Assembly (NCBI RefSeq): GCF_004349105.1
Contig: NZ_SMLB01000021.1
Coordinates: 31,798-95,797 of the forward strand
Source: Jiangella aurantiaca
GTDB lineage: Bacteria > Actinomycetota > Actinomycetes > Jiangellales > Jiangellaceae
DNA: 64,000 nucleotides
Reading direction: 5' to 3'
Position numbers and translations under genes: made by a program. Below are positions 1-7,541 of this stretch, one piece after another (the first letter of the stretch is position 1; every line of letters begins with the position of its first letter). Below the pieces are notes generated by a model. It did no database searches, was not told where the DNA came from, and worked only from the letters and a program-made list of their open reading frames with translations.

Positions 1-200
1 ACCGCCTTCGCGAGATCACCTCCACCAGCGCCGACCGCCCGCTCACCACGCGCGACATCGCCGATGGGCTCGGCGTGCAGCTGCGGACGGCACGCCGCAT
101 CCTGCAGCGGCTGGAGCTCGCGGGGTGCGCGGAGCGGTCGGGCAGCCTGGAGTCCGGGACGATCGGGCGGCCATTGACGCTGTACCGCATCACCCTCTGA
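1..200 (+). CDS. C-terminal part of a winged-helix DNA-binding protein (partial)
   Basis: The reading frame enters from the left edge (first full codon at base 3) and ends at a TGA at 198-200, giving 65 visible residues. It reads like a winged helix-turn-helix: TTRDIADGLGVQLRTARRIL gives the helix-turn-helix, followed by a wing ending GRPLTLYRI. A regulator with its DNA-binding domain at the C-terminus is likely, but the family cannot be named because the rest lies outside the window. It converges on the aldolase gene and overlaps its 3' end by 11 bases. Its position next to the catabolic cluster makes it a candidate for, but not proof of, the regulator of the palindromic operators described below. 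Confidence 0.6.
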   Translation, partial: RLREITSTSADRPLTTRDIADGLGVQLRTARRILQRLELAGCAERSGSLESGTIGRPLTLYRITL

Positions 201-1236
201 GCCAGCGGTCCAGCCGCTCGGCGATGAAGTCGTCGTCGCGCAGCTGTGGGTACGCGGCCCAGATGCGGTCGATCTCGGCCAGCTGGCCGGGCGAGAGCAC
301 CTCGTCCTCGTCCAGGCACCACAGTCCGGTCAGCAGGCCCTGGCGGCGCAGCACCTCGTGGATGCCGGGCACGCAGCCGTGGAACGCGTGCGCGGCGTCG
401 AAGATCGCCGCGTTGGCGTCGGTGAGGACGGGGTTCAGCGCGAGCAGCTCGCGCAGCGCCACGTCGTCACCGGCCCGAGCCCGGCCGGCCGTGGCGAGGA
501 CATCCACCGCGCCGCGCACCCACACCGCCCACTGCCCGAGCAGGCCGCCGACCACCTCGACCCGCTGGCCGCCGACGTCGTACGTCGTGAGCAGGTCCAT
601 GACGATGTGGTCGTCGTTACCGGTGTACAGGGCGATGTCGCCGACCCGGCCGGATTCGGCGAGGCCGTGCACGACCTCCAGCGTCGCGTACCGGTCGAAC
701 GGCGCGATCTTGACGCCGGCGACCGCGGGCTGCTCGCCCAGCCGCCGCCAGAAGTCGCGGCCGAGCACCCGGCCCCCGACCGCGGGCTGCAGGTAGAAGC
801 CGATGACCGGGATGACCTCGCCGACGGCGCGGGCGCGGTCGAGCAGCTCGTCCTCGGTGGCGCCGCCGGTGCCGTACGGCGTCAGCAGAGCGAGGTCGTA
901 GCCCAGGTCGCGGGCCAGCTCGGCCTCCGTGACCGCCTGCTGGGTCGGCCCGACGATGCCGGCCACCAGCACGGGCGCGCGGTCCGGGTACTCGCCGGCG
1001 GTCTCGGCGGCCAGCTCCAGCACCGGGGCGAGCAGGCCCCGGCCGGGCTCGTGCACGGCGAACTGGGTGGTGTGCACGGCGACCGCCAGGCCGCTGGCGC
1101 CGGCCTCGACGTAGTACCGCGACAGCGCCCGCTGCCGCCGCTCGTCCAGCTTGCGGTCTTCGTCGATGGCGAGCGGGTGCGCCGGGATCACGCCGCCGGC
1201 GCGGAACCGGCGGAGGGGACCATCGGTCGTCGGCAT
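190..1236 (-). CDS. Dihydrodipicolinate synthase/N-acetylneuraminate lyase family protein
   Basis: A 348-aa TIM-barrel protein of the DapA/NAL superfamily, which makes or cleaves carbon-carbon bonds, or dehydrates sugar acids, through a Schiff-base lysine. The likely catalytic Lys is in AGVKIAPFDRY near residue 190, and the GI-GPTQQA stretch near residue 90 fits strand 3 of the barrel. The ATG (1234-1236) overlaps the TGA of the upstream epimerase gene, so the two are probably translated together. The context of a lyase and a sugar importer suggests it works on a keto-deoxy sugar acid released from an imported sugar. The exact substrate cannot be read from the sequence. It is longer than typical DapA (about 290-300 aa), with a C-terminal extension rich in acidic residues. 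Confidence 0.85.
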   Translation of the reverse strand: MPTTDGPLRRFRAGGVIPAHPLAIDEDRKLDERRQRALSRYYVEAGASGLAVAVHTTQFAVHEPGRGLLAPVLELAAETAGEYPDRAPVLVAGIVGPTQQAVTEAELARDLGYDLALLTPYGTGGATEDELLDRARAVGEVIPVIGFYLQPAVGGRVLGRDFWRRLGEQPAVAGVKIAPFDRYATLEVVHGLAESGRVGDIALYTGNDDHIVMDLLTTYDVGGQRVEVVGGLLGQWAVWVRGAVDVLATAGRARAGDDVALRELLALNPVLTDANAAIFDAAHAFHGCVPGIHEVLRRQGLLTGLWCLDEDEVLSPGQLAEIDRIWAAYPQLRDDDFIAERLDRWLRG

Positions 1237-2252
1237 CAGAACTTCCCGTCGCGTCGCTGGAACTTCGTCGGCTTGCCCAGGGTCGGCAGACCGGCCCGGA
1301 TCCAGTGCGCCGTCGCTTCCACCAGCTCGGGCACGGTCACGTCCGGGTAGCCGAACAGCCCGTGGCAGCGCTGCGCGTTGGCCAGCAGCGCCGTCGGCGC
1401 CTCCTCGCCGGTGAACGTCACCGGCTTGTCCAGCGCCGCGGACAGGTCCGTCACCAGCCGGCGCACGCCCAGCGTCTCGGGGCCGGTGACGTTCAACAGC
1501 AGCGGCGGGGCGGACGCATGCAGCAGCGCCCGCAGCGTCACCTCGTTCGCGTAGCCCTGCCAGACCAGGTTGAGGCTGCCCATCGTGACGTCGACGGGCT
1601 CGCCCGCCTCGATCGCCTGCGCGAGGTCGACCAGCACGCCGTAGCGCATCTCCACCGCGTAGTTGAGCCGGATGATCGCCATCGGTGTGCCGTCGCGCTG
1701 CGACGCGGCCTGCAGCACCCGCTCGCGGCCGAGGCAGGACATCGCGTACTCCCCGATCGGCCCGGGCAGGGTGTCCTCGGTGGCGCCGCCGCTGCCGACG
1801 TCGACGAGCGGGTACACGTTGCCGGTCGAGAGCGCGCTGATGCGGCTGCCGGCGTAGCGCCGGGCGACGCGGCCGGGCAGGTAGACGTTGGTCTCCCAGG
1901 TTCCGGCCTGGTTGCCCTCGGTGCCGAACTTCGCGCCCACCAGGTACACGACGTTCGCGGCGTCGGGCAGCGCGGACAGGGCGTCGTCGTCGGCGACGTC
2001 GGCCGCCACGACCTCCGCGCCGGTCGCCTCCATGGCCTCGCGCGCGCCGGGCGCGCTGTACCGGGACACCGCGACGACGCGGGCACCGGTGCCGGCCGCC
2101 TCGATGCCCCGCACGGCCAGCCTGACCAGGCTCACGCCCAGCTTGCCGCTCGCACCGAGCACGACCAGGTCGCCGTCGAGCCGGCGCAGGTCCTCCACCA
2201 GCTCCGGCCGTGGCCGCGATAGTCGCTCGTCGAGCTCGTCGATGCTCCGCAC
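1236..2252 (-). CDS. NAD-dependent epimerase/dehydratase family protein
   Basis: A 338-aa short-chain dehydrogenase of the extended type. The N-terminal LVVLGASGKLGVSLVRLA is a Rossmann nucleotide-binding loop (GASGxxG), followed by a typical AEVVAADVADDDAL acidic segment. The usual YxxxK is replaced by a region around EYAMSCLGRERVLQ, so catalysis may be atypical. I chose the GTG at 2252 because GGAGG at 2259-2263 lies six bases upstream; a GTG six bases further up at 2258 abuts that site. The gene leads a two-gene operon with the aldolase, and its promoter carries the perfect palindrome at 2276-2293. It likely oxidises or epimerises a sugar or uronate intermediate. Confidence 0.82.
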   Translation of the reverse strand: MRSIDELDERLSRPRPELVEDLRRLDGDLVVLGASGKLGVSLVRLAVRGIEAAGTGARVVAVSRYSAPGAREAMEATGAEVVAADVADDDALSALPDAANVVYLVGAKFGTEGNQAGTWETNVYLPGRVARRYAGSRISALSTGNVYPLVDVGSGGATEDTLPGPIGEYAMSCLGRERVLQAASQRDGTPMAIIRLNYAVEMRYGVLVDLAQAIEAGEPVDVTMGSLNLVWQGYANEVTLRALLHASAPPLLLNVTGPETLGVRRLVTDLSAALDKPVTFTGEEAPTALLANAQRCHGLFGYPDVTVPELVEATAHWIRAGLPTLGKPTKFQRRDGKF

Positions 2253-2275
2253 GCGCACCCTCCATCATTCGGTAC

Positions 2276-2316
2276 TTACGGTCCAGACCGTAATTTGCGA
2301 GACGTGAACATGTCAA
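2276..2316 (-). promoter_or_regulatory. Promoter with perfect 18-bp palindromic operator ahead of the epimerase-aldolase operon
   Basis: On the minus strand TTGACA (2316-2311) is followed by 17 bases and a weak -10 (TTACGG, about 2293-2288). The -10 lies inside a perfect inverted repeat, TTACGGTC-CA-GACCGTAA at 2276-2293. Related palindromes sit at 8863, 12965 and 13156 in the other promoters of the catabolic cluster. The position over the -10 suggests repression. The GGTC-N2-GACC core is of the kind bound by dimeric GntR- or LacI-type regulators; that assignment is inference. Confidence 0.7.
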
Positions 2317-2733
2317 GGGTGCTGGACGCGATGCTGTCAAGGCGCGCAATCCTGCCGTGAAGAGGCAGTAACGCGTGTGTGCCGGTCGTCGGGGTGGTGG
2401 CGTTCGCCGTCCTTCTTGCGTGGACGATCGTGCGTCACCTGCGATGCGGATACCTCACTCGCCTGAGGGCCGCACACCGTGGGCCCGGGTCCCCATAACG
2501 GCCCCGACGCGGGTGATGTGTCGCCCGCGCGAGTGCCGCCACGTTCACGGGCCGAGAGCTCGGCGCTTCCCGGCGGCGGTGTGAGGTCGCCGGCCCGCCG
2601 CGGCGTCCACGTGGTGAGATTTCGCCGCGATCCGGGGCACGTCACTACGTTTCCTGGAGCATCACCACGCCTGCAATCGTGTCGAGGCTCGGGTAATCCT
2701 GGTGATGCAGGGCCGAGCGGGACCGGGAGGCGA
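2317..2733. other. Intergenic stretch without a supported gene
   Basis: No reading frame here has convincing protein composition or a ribosome binding site. The only structured feature is the 48-bp dispersed repeat at about 2660-2707. The rest shows nothing I can interpret. Confidence 0.5.
2659..2708 (+). repeat. Dispersed hairpin-ended repeat, copy 1 (48 bp)
   Basis: Perfect 9-bp arms GCATCACCA (2659-2667) and TGGTGATGC (2700-2708) enclose a unique middle. The 48 bases at 2660-2707 match the reverse complement of 38142-38189 at 44 positions. Both copies are intergenic. No coding content. Confidence 0.8.
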
Positions 2734-2871
2734 CTACTCGGCGGCCAGACCGCCTCCGAAGACGATGGCGAACCCCACCGCGAAACCCGCGGCGGAATGG
2801 TCGAAGATCAGGGCCAGCACCAGGCCCAGTCCGAACGCGACCATGAACCTCTTTGCCAGCTTCTGACCCAT
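2734..2871 (-). CDS. Small single-span membrane protein, unknown function
   Basis: A 45-aa reading frame: a basic N-terminus (MGQKLAKRF), then hydrophobic, glycine- and alanine-rich stretches (GLGLVLALIF and GFAVGFAIVFGGG) that could form one long or two short membrane segments. GGGAG precedes the ATG (2869-2871) at a workable distance. It sits between the aminotransferase and epimerase genes on the same strand, but more than 100 bases from the aminotransferase stop, so it is not clearly part of that operon. I do not recognise the family. Confidence 0.45.
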   Translation of the reverse strand: MGQKLAKRFMVAFGLGLVLALIFDHSAAGFAVGFAIVFGGGLAAE

Positions 2872-2998
2872 CGCCACTCCCTGCAGTGGTGGGGACAACG
2901 CTGGTTCCATGATCGGCCCGACCGCCCCGTGCGGCGCAAGCGAAAGTCTCACATTGAGGGATGACGCCCGGAGGTTCGTCCGGGTGTGTCGCGGTACG

Positions 2999-4177
2999 TC
3001 ACCTGCGCGGGAACGCCCGCCCGTCGCCGAAGACCCGCCCGACGGCGGTCACGACGTCGTCCGCGCCGTCCGGTCCGGCCATGAGCATGGGCTGGCGCAG
3101 CCAGAACACCGTCGCGGCGGCCGCCTCGGTGCCCGGGGCCGGCAGCGCTCGCGCCTGCCCCTGGAGCGCGGGCAGGGCGGCCAGCGGTGGATAGCCGTCG
3201 TCCACAGGGACGCCCTCGGCGGCCAGCGCCCGCGAGACCCAGGCGCGGTCCACGCCCGGCGCCGCCCGCAGCATCAGCAGGTGCCGCGAGTCAACGGTGG
3301 TGCCCGGCGGCTGCGGCACCACCTCGACCGGCCCGTCCGCCGCCGCCAGGCCGTCCGTCACCCGCCGCGCGAACGCGTCGCGGGCGCCGACCTCGTCGTC
3401 CAGGCGGTCCAGCCACGGCAGCAGCAGCGCCGCCTGCAGCTCCGTCATGCGCAGGTTCCAGCCGACCTCCGCGTGGTGGTACCAGGCGCCGTCGCGGACC
3501 CGGCCGACGTTGCAGGCCGACCAGGCGCGGGCGGCGAGGTCGTCGTCGTCGGTGACGATCAGGCCGCCCTCGCCGGCGGTCATCGCTTTGCTGGACTGGA
3601 AGCTGAACGTGCCGGCCGTCCCGTGCGCGCCGACCGGCCGGCCGCGGTAGGAGGCGCCGTGCGCCTGGGCGCTGTCCTCGACGACGGCCAGGCCGTGCTC
3701 GGCGGCGAGCGCGAGCAGCTCGTCCAGCGGGGCCGGGCTGCCGGCCAGGTGGACCGGCATGACGGCGCGCGTGCGCGGGCTCAGCGCCGGCCGGACGGTG
3801 TCCGCCGTCAGGTGCAGATGGACGGGGTCGACGTCGGCGACCACCGGCACCGCGCCGAGCAGCAGCACCGCCGTCGCGCACGCGACGAACGTGTACGCCG
3901 GGACCACCACCTCGTCGCCCGGCCGGACGCCTGCGGCGCGCAGCGCGATGAACAGCGCCAGCGTCCCGTTCGTCAGCACGATGCCGTGCTTCGCGCCATG
4001 CCGGTGGGCGAACTCCGTGGCCAGCCGCTCGCACAGCGGCCCGGACGTCGCGCCCCAGTGGCCGCTGTCGACCACCTCCGCCAGCAGTTTGCGCTGCGCC
4101 TCCGATGCGGGCGGTGGCCAGGCCGGCCAGGTGGCGCGGCGCGTGGGCTCGCCGCCGTCGATCGCGAGTGTCGTCAT
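2999..4177 (-). CDS. DegT/DnrJ/EryC1/StrS family aminotransferase
   Basis: A 392-aa PLP-dependent sugar (or AHBA-type) aminotransferase. FSFQSSKAMTAGEGG (near residue 190) carries the PLP-binding Lys of the family's SxxK...GEGG motif. The ED-AQAHGASYRG segment upstream matches the cofactor-binding Asp/Gln region, and NVGR-R--WYHH-VGWNLRMTELQAA is the conserved substrate-site segment. The ATG at 4175-4177 overlaps the TGA of the amidohydrolase gene, so it is the last gene of the importer operon. Family members transaminate keto-sugars or cyclic polyols. Here it may interconvert an amino sugar from the imported glycan, in line with a glycosaminoglycan-like substrate, but the true substrate is unknown. 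Confidence 0.88.
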   Translation of the reverse strand: MTTLAIDGGEPTRRATWPAWPPPASEAQRKLLAEVVDSGHWGATSGPLCERLATEFAHRHGAKHGIVLTNGTLALFIALRAAGVRPGDEVVVPAYTFVACATAVLLLGAVPVVADVDPVHLHLTADTVRPALSPRTRAVMPVHLAGSPAPLDELLALAAEHGLAVVEDSAQAHGASYRGRPVGAHGTAGTFSFQSSKAMTAGEGGLIVTDDDDLAARAWSACNVGRVRDGAWYHHAEVGWNLRMTELQAALLLPWLDRLDDEVGARDAFARRVTDGLAAADGPVEVVPQPPGTTVDSRHLLMLRAAPGVDRAWVSRALAAEGVPVDDGYPPLAALPALQGQARALPAPGTEAAAATVFWLRQPMLMAGPDGADDVVTAVGRVFGDGRAFPRR

Positions 4178-4974
4178 GGCGTCTCCTGCGAGGCGATGGT
4201 GAGGCGCCGGCCGAGCAGCCGGGCGGCGTTGCCGCCCAGGACGAGCGCGCGGTCGGCGTCGGACAGCCGGGCGTGCCGGACCTTGCCCAGGCCCAGCCGC
4301 GGGTCGAGGAAGCACGCGTCGGTGCCGAACAGCACGCGGTCGGCGCCCGCGACCGCGACCAGACGCTCCAGCCAGCGGGTGGTGAGCCGGGAGCCGCAGA
4401 TCTCCAGGTACAGGTTGGGGTGTGCGGCGGCCAGCCGGGCCGCACGGTCGAAGCCGTCCTGCCAGAGGCCGGCGTGCCCGACCAGCACCGGCAGCGTCGA
4501 GTGCCGGCGGGCCACCTCCGCGAGGTCGCCGGGGTCGGAGTACGGCGATCGCGTCTGCCCGTGCGACAGCACCGGGACGCCGGCCGCGGCGGCCAGCTCG
4601 AGCAGCGGCTCGTACCGCGGGTCGGTGACGGCGCACTCGTGCGTGTCCGGGTGCAGCTTCAGGCCCCAGACGCCGGGCCGCTCCAGCTGGTCGCGCAGCG
4701 GCGCGACGGCGTCCGGCCGGTGCGGGTCGGCGACCAGCCAGACCCCGATGCGGCCCGGGTACCGCTCGGCCTCGGCCAGCGCCAGCTCGTTGCCCGCCGC
4801 GGCGTCCCGGCCGACGGCGACCAGGTGCGACACCCCGACGACGTCGATGCCGATCTCGGTGTTGACGTCCACCAGCCAGGTCGCGTCCGGCTCCGGCACG
4901 AAGAAATCGGCCCAGCCGCCCACGTGGCCGTGCGCGTCGATCACCGGGCCTCTGACATCAGTCGTTCGGCTCAC
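4174..4974 (-). CDS. Amidohydrolase family protein
   Basis: A 266-aa metal-dependent hydrolase of the amidohydrolase-2 type (TIM barrel). VIDAHGHVGGW at the N-terminus has the HxH metal motif. VWGLKLHPDTH, PVLSHGQT, VLVGHAGL and VLFGTDACFLDPR supply the later His and the final catalytic Asp. The GTG start (4972-4974) overlaps the upstream TGA (GTGA). Family members act as hydrolases, decarboxylases or uronate/lactone-ring openers. With the neighbouring aldolase and lyase, lactonase or isomerase activity on a sugar acid is plausible. Confidence 0.85.
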   Translation of the reverse strand: MSRTTDVRGPVIDAHGHVGGWADFFVPEPDATWLVDVNTEIGIDVVGVSHLVAVGRDAAAGNELALAEAERYPGRIGVWLVADPHRPDAVAPLRDQLERPGVWGLKLHPDTHECAVTDPRYEPLLELAAAAGVPVLSHGQTRSPYSDPGDLAEVARRHSTLPVLVGHAGLWQDGFDRAARLAAAHPNLYLEICGSRLTTRWLERLVAVAGADRVLFGTDACFLDPRLGLGKVRHARLSDADRALVLGGNAARLLGRRLTIASQETP

Positions 4975-5696
4975 TCGGGCGCCTCCCCCGCCCGCAGCGC
5001 CGCGAACGAGCCGGCCGCGATCAGCTCGACATCGGCGTCCGGCAGCCGCAGGTGGTCCAGCTGGAACCGCGGGCCGGCGTCGTCCCACACCGGCGCACCG
5101 GTGCCGAACACCAGCCGGTGCGCGCCGGCCTGCTTGGCCAGCCACTCGACGGCGCCGGCGGCGGCGAGCGTGCCGGTCTCGACGTAGACGCCCGGGTGGG
5201 CGCCCAGCAGCTCGGCCAGCTCGCGCAGGCACCGGTAGCCCGGCGAGAGCACCAGTACCCGCAGCTGCGGCACCGCAGTGGCCAGGGCACGGACGCGGTC
5301 CAGGCCGGCCTCGTGCGCGTCCAGCGCGAGTGGGATCGCGGCCGCGGCCAGCTCGTGCCACCAGCGCAACGCCACCGGCCCGGTGAGCGCGAACCGGTGC
5401 CGCACCGGGCACGCCCGCACCATCGCCGGCGCGGCGTCGACGACCGCGCCCGGATCGTCCGGCCAGCCGGCGCCGGGCACCGCGGGCAGGATCACCGGGA
5501 CCGGGACCAGCCGCTCGTGTCCGGCCCCGGCCGTGTGCTCGTGCGCCGGATCGCCGTACAGCCCGTGGCTCGGCGTGACGGCGGCGCCGTCGATGCCGAA
5601 ATGGTCCAGCTCCACGAGCAGCCCTGCAAGGTCGGCGGACGGCACGTGGTCGCCTGGCACCGGCCCGAGCACCCGGTGGGCGTCGAAGATCCGCAC
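4971..5696 (-). CDS. Amidohydrolase-like protein lacking the N-terminal HxH motif
   Basis: A 241-aa barrel protein related to the downstream amidohydrolase (ends HRLVFGTGAPVWDDAGP, in place of FGTDA). The start of the fold reads RIFDAHRVLGP, so the second His of the HxH pair is missing. The final Asp region is also altered (FGTGAP), although WDD follows. It may therefore be a non-metal or structural partner of the neighbouring enzyme rather than an active hydrolase. It starts at GTG (5694-5696), seven bases after the permease stop, and overlaps the next gene by GTGA. Confidence 0.75.
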   Translation of the reverse strand: MRIFDAHRVLGPVPGDHVPSADLAGLLVELDHFGIDGAAVTPSHGLYGDPAHEHTAGAGHERLVPVPVILPAVPGAGWPDDPGAVVDAAPAMVRACPVRHRFALTGPVALRWWHELAAAAIPLALDAHEAGLDRVRALATAVPQLRVLVLSPGYRCLRELAELLGAHPGVYVETGTLAAAGAVEWLAKQAGAHRLVFGTGAPVWDDAGPRFQLDHLRLPDADVELIAAGSFAALRAGEAPE

Positions 5697-5703
5697 CGGC
5701 AGG

Positions 5704-6582
5704 TCAGCCCTTCAGCCCGGTGGTCGCGATGCTGTTCACCAGGTACCGCTGGAGGACGCCGAAGATGACCAGGCACGGGATCACGCTGATCGCCGCCGAC
5801 GCCATGATCCGCGCCCGCGCCACCGTCTCGGCGTTCAGCGTCGACAGCCCGACCGTCAGCGTGCGCATGTCGTCGGTCTGCGCGATCACCAGCGGCCACA
5901 GGAAGTCGTTCCAGTGCCACAGGAACACGAAGATGCCCAGCGTGGCCAGCACCGGCTTCGTCAGGGGCAGGACCAGCCGCCAGAACACCGTCCACTCCCC
6001 CGCACCGTCGATCTTCGCCGCGTCGAACAGGTCGTCGGGCAGCCCCTTGATGAACTGGCGCATCAGGAACACGGCCTGCGAGTTCGCCAGCGTCGGGACG
6101 ATCAGCCCCCAGAAGGTGTTCACACCCTCCATCTTCGACACCAGCACGAACATCGGGATCAGGGTGGCCTGGATCGGCACCATCAGCGTGGCGAGGAACG
6201 ACCACATCAACGCGTTGCTGCCGGGGAACCGCTTGCGCGCGAACGCGTAGCCGGCCATCGCCGCCGTCAGCAGGATGACGACGACGGAGACGATCGAGTA
6301 CACGAACGAGTTCAGCGTCCAGCGCAGGAACGACGACGCCGACAGCACCCCGGACAGGTTCTCGAACGTCACCTCGTCGGGCAGTTGGTCCGGGATCGTC
6401 TGGGCGCCTTCGGGGCTGAGCGCCAGCACGAACACCGCGAGGAACGGCAGCACGGTGAAGACCGACGCCAGGATCAGCAGGACGGTCAGCCAGATGTTCG
6501 CGCCGGACCACCGGCGGCGACGCCGGCCGGTGCCGGCCGGTCGCGTCTCCGCCGGAGCCGGCGGTGCGGTGAGCGTGGTCAC
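5704..6582 (-). CDS. Carbohydrate ABC transporter permease (MalG type)
   Basis: A 292-aa inner-membrane permease with about six transmembrane helices after a cytoplasmic Arg-rich N-terminus. The EAA loop is DAAKIDGAGEWTVFWRLVLP near residue 205, which docks on the ATPase. The C-terminus VNSIATTGLKG is typical of MalG-type (CUT1) permeases. The GTG start (6580-6582) overlaps the stop of the partner permease. No ATPase gene is in the cluster, so the importer probably shares a general MsiK-like ATPase encoded elsewhere, as is common in actinobacteria. Confidence 0.93.
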   Translation of the reverse strand: MTTLTAPPAPAETRPAGTGRRRRRWSGANIWLTVLLILASVFTVLPFLAVFVLALSPEGAQTIPDQLPDEVTFENLSGVLSASSFLRWTLNSFVYSIVSVVVILLTAAMAGYAFARKRFPGSNALMWSFLATLMVPIQATLIPMFVLVSKMEGVNTFWGLIVPTLANSQAVFLMRQFIKGLPDDLFDAAKIDGAGEWTVFWRLVLPLTKPVLATLGIFVFLWHWNDFLWPLVIAQTDDMRTLTVGLSTLNAETVARARIMASAAISVIPCLVIFGVLQRYLVNSIATTGLKG

Positions 6583-7484
6583 GTGTTCTCCCGGTCCAGG
6601 ACGTATCGCTGCACCAGGGAGATCACGAAGACGACGACGAACAGCATGACGCCGATGGTGGCGGCGTAGCCGAAGTCGAAGAACCGGAAGCCCTGGTCGT
6701 AGAGCATGTACACCAATCCGTACGACGCGCGGGCCGGGCCGCCGCCGGTCATGACGTAGATCGTGTCGAACACCTGGAACGCCGCGATCGTCTCGATGAC
6801 GAGCACGAAGAAGATCACCGGGCGCAGCAGCGGCAGCGTGATGCGGCGGAACTTGGCCCACGCGCCGGCGCCGTCGAGCGTGGCCGCCTCCATGACGTCC
6901 TCGGGGATGTTCTTCAGCCCGGCCAGCAGGATGAGCATCGAGTACCCGAAGCTCTTCCACACCGACACCACGGCCAGCGAGCCCAGCACCATCGCCTGGT
7001 TGCCGGTGAGGAACGGCACCGGCCCGAGGCCGAGGCCGTCCAGCGCGCCGTTGATCAGGCCGTCGGACTGGTAGATCCAGATCCAGATGATGCCGGCCAT
7101 GACGAACGAGGTGACGTACGGCAGGAACAGCAGCCCTCGGAAGAGCCCGCGGCCCCGCACGACGTGGTGCAGCAGGGTCGCCGTGCCGAGCGAGACCACC
7201 AGCGTCAGCGGCACGTAGATCACCGCGTAGAGCAGCGTGACGCGCAGGCTGTCGAAGAACAGGTCGTCGCTGATCAGACGGCTGTAGTTCTCCGCGCCGA
7301 CGAACGAGAACTCCCCGCTCAGCCGGTAGTCGGTGAAGCTCATCCCGATCGCGCCGAGGCTCGGCACGAACCGGAAGATCACGAACAACACGAGCATGGG
7401 CAGGACGAACAGCAGGCCCCAGCCCGGGTCGCGGACGCGCTGCCGCCACGTCGGGCGAGGCACTGCCGTGCGTTCCAACGTCAT
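6579..7484 (-). CDS. Carbohydrate ABC transporter permease (MalF type)
   Basis: A 301-aa membrane protein with about six helices. The EAA loop is EAATLDGAGAWAKFRRITLP near residue 205. The first helix (WGLLFVLPMLVLFVIF) and the extracellular loop with GLINGALDGLGLGPVPFL fit the MalF/UgpA branch of CUT1 importers. It lies 57 bases after the binding-protein stop and overlaps the next permease by GTGA. Together with the binding protein it forms the uptake system of the locus. Confidence 0.93.
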   Translation of the reverse strand: MTLERTAVPRPTWRQRVRDPGWGLLFVLPMLVLFVIFRFVPSLGAIGMSFTDYRLSGEFSFVGAENYSRLISDDLFFDSLRVTLLYAVIYVPLTLVVSLGTATLLHHVVRGRGLFRGLLFLPYVTSFVMAGIIWIWIYQSDGLINGALDGLGLGPVPFLTGNQAMVLGSLAVVSVWKSFGYSMLILLAGLKNIPEDVMEAATLDGAGAWAKFRRITLPLLRPVIFFVLVIETIAAFQVFDTIYVMTGGGPARASYGLVYMLYDQGFRFFDFGYAATIGVMLFVVVFVISLVQRYVLDRENT

Positions 7485-7541
7485 ACGGTTCTCCTCGCCC
7501 GCCGTGGGGCGTCAGCAGTGGTGGCGTCAGTCGTGGTGGCG

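Noticed and set aside
2337..2645. Open frame upstream of the epimerase operon
   Set aside because: Low-complexity, no ribosome binding site, no recognisable motif, and it overlaps the epimerase promoter region's flank.
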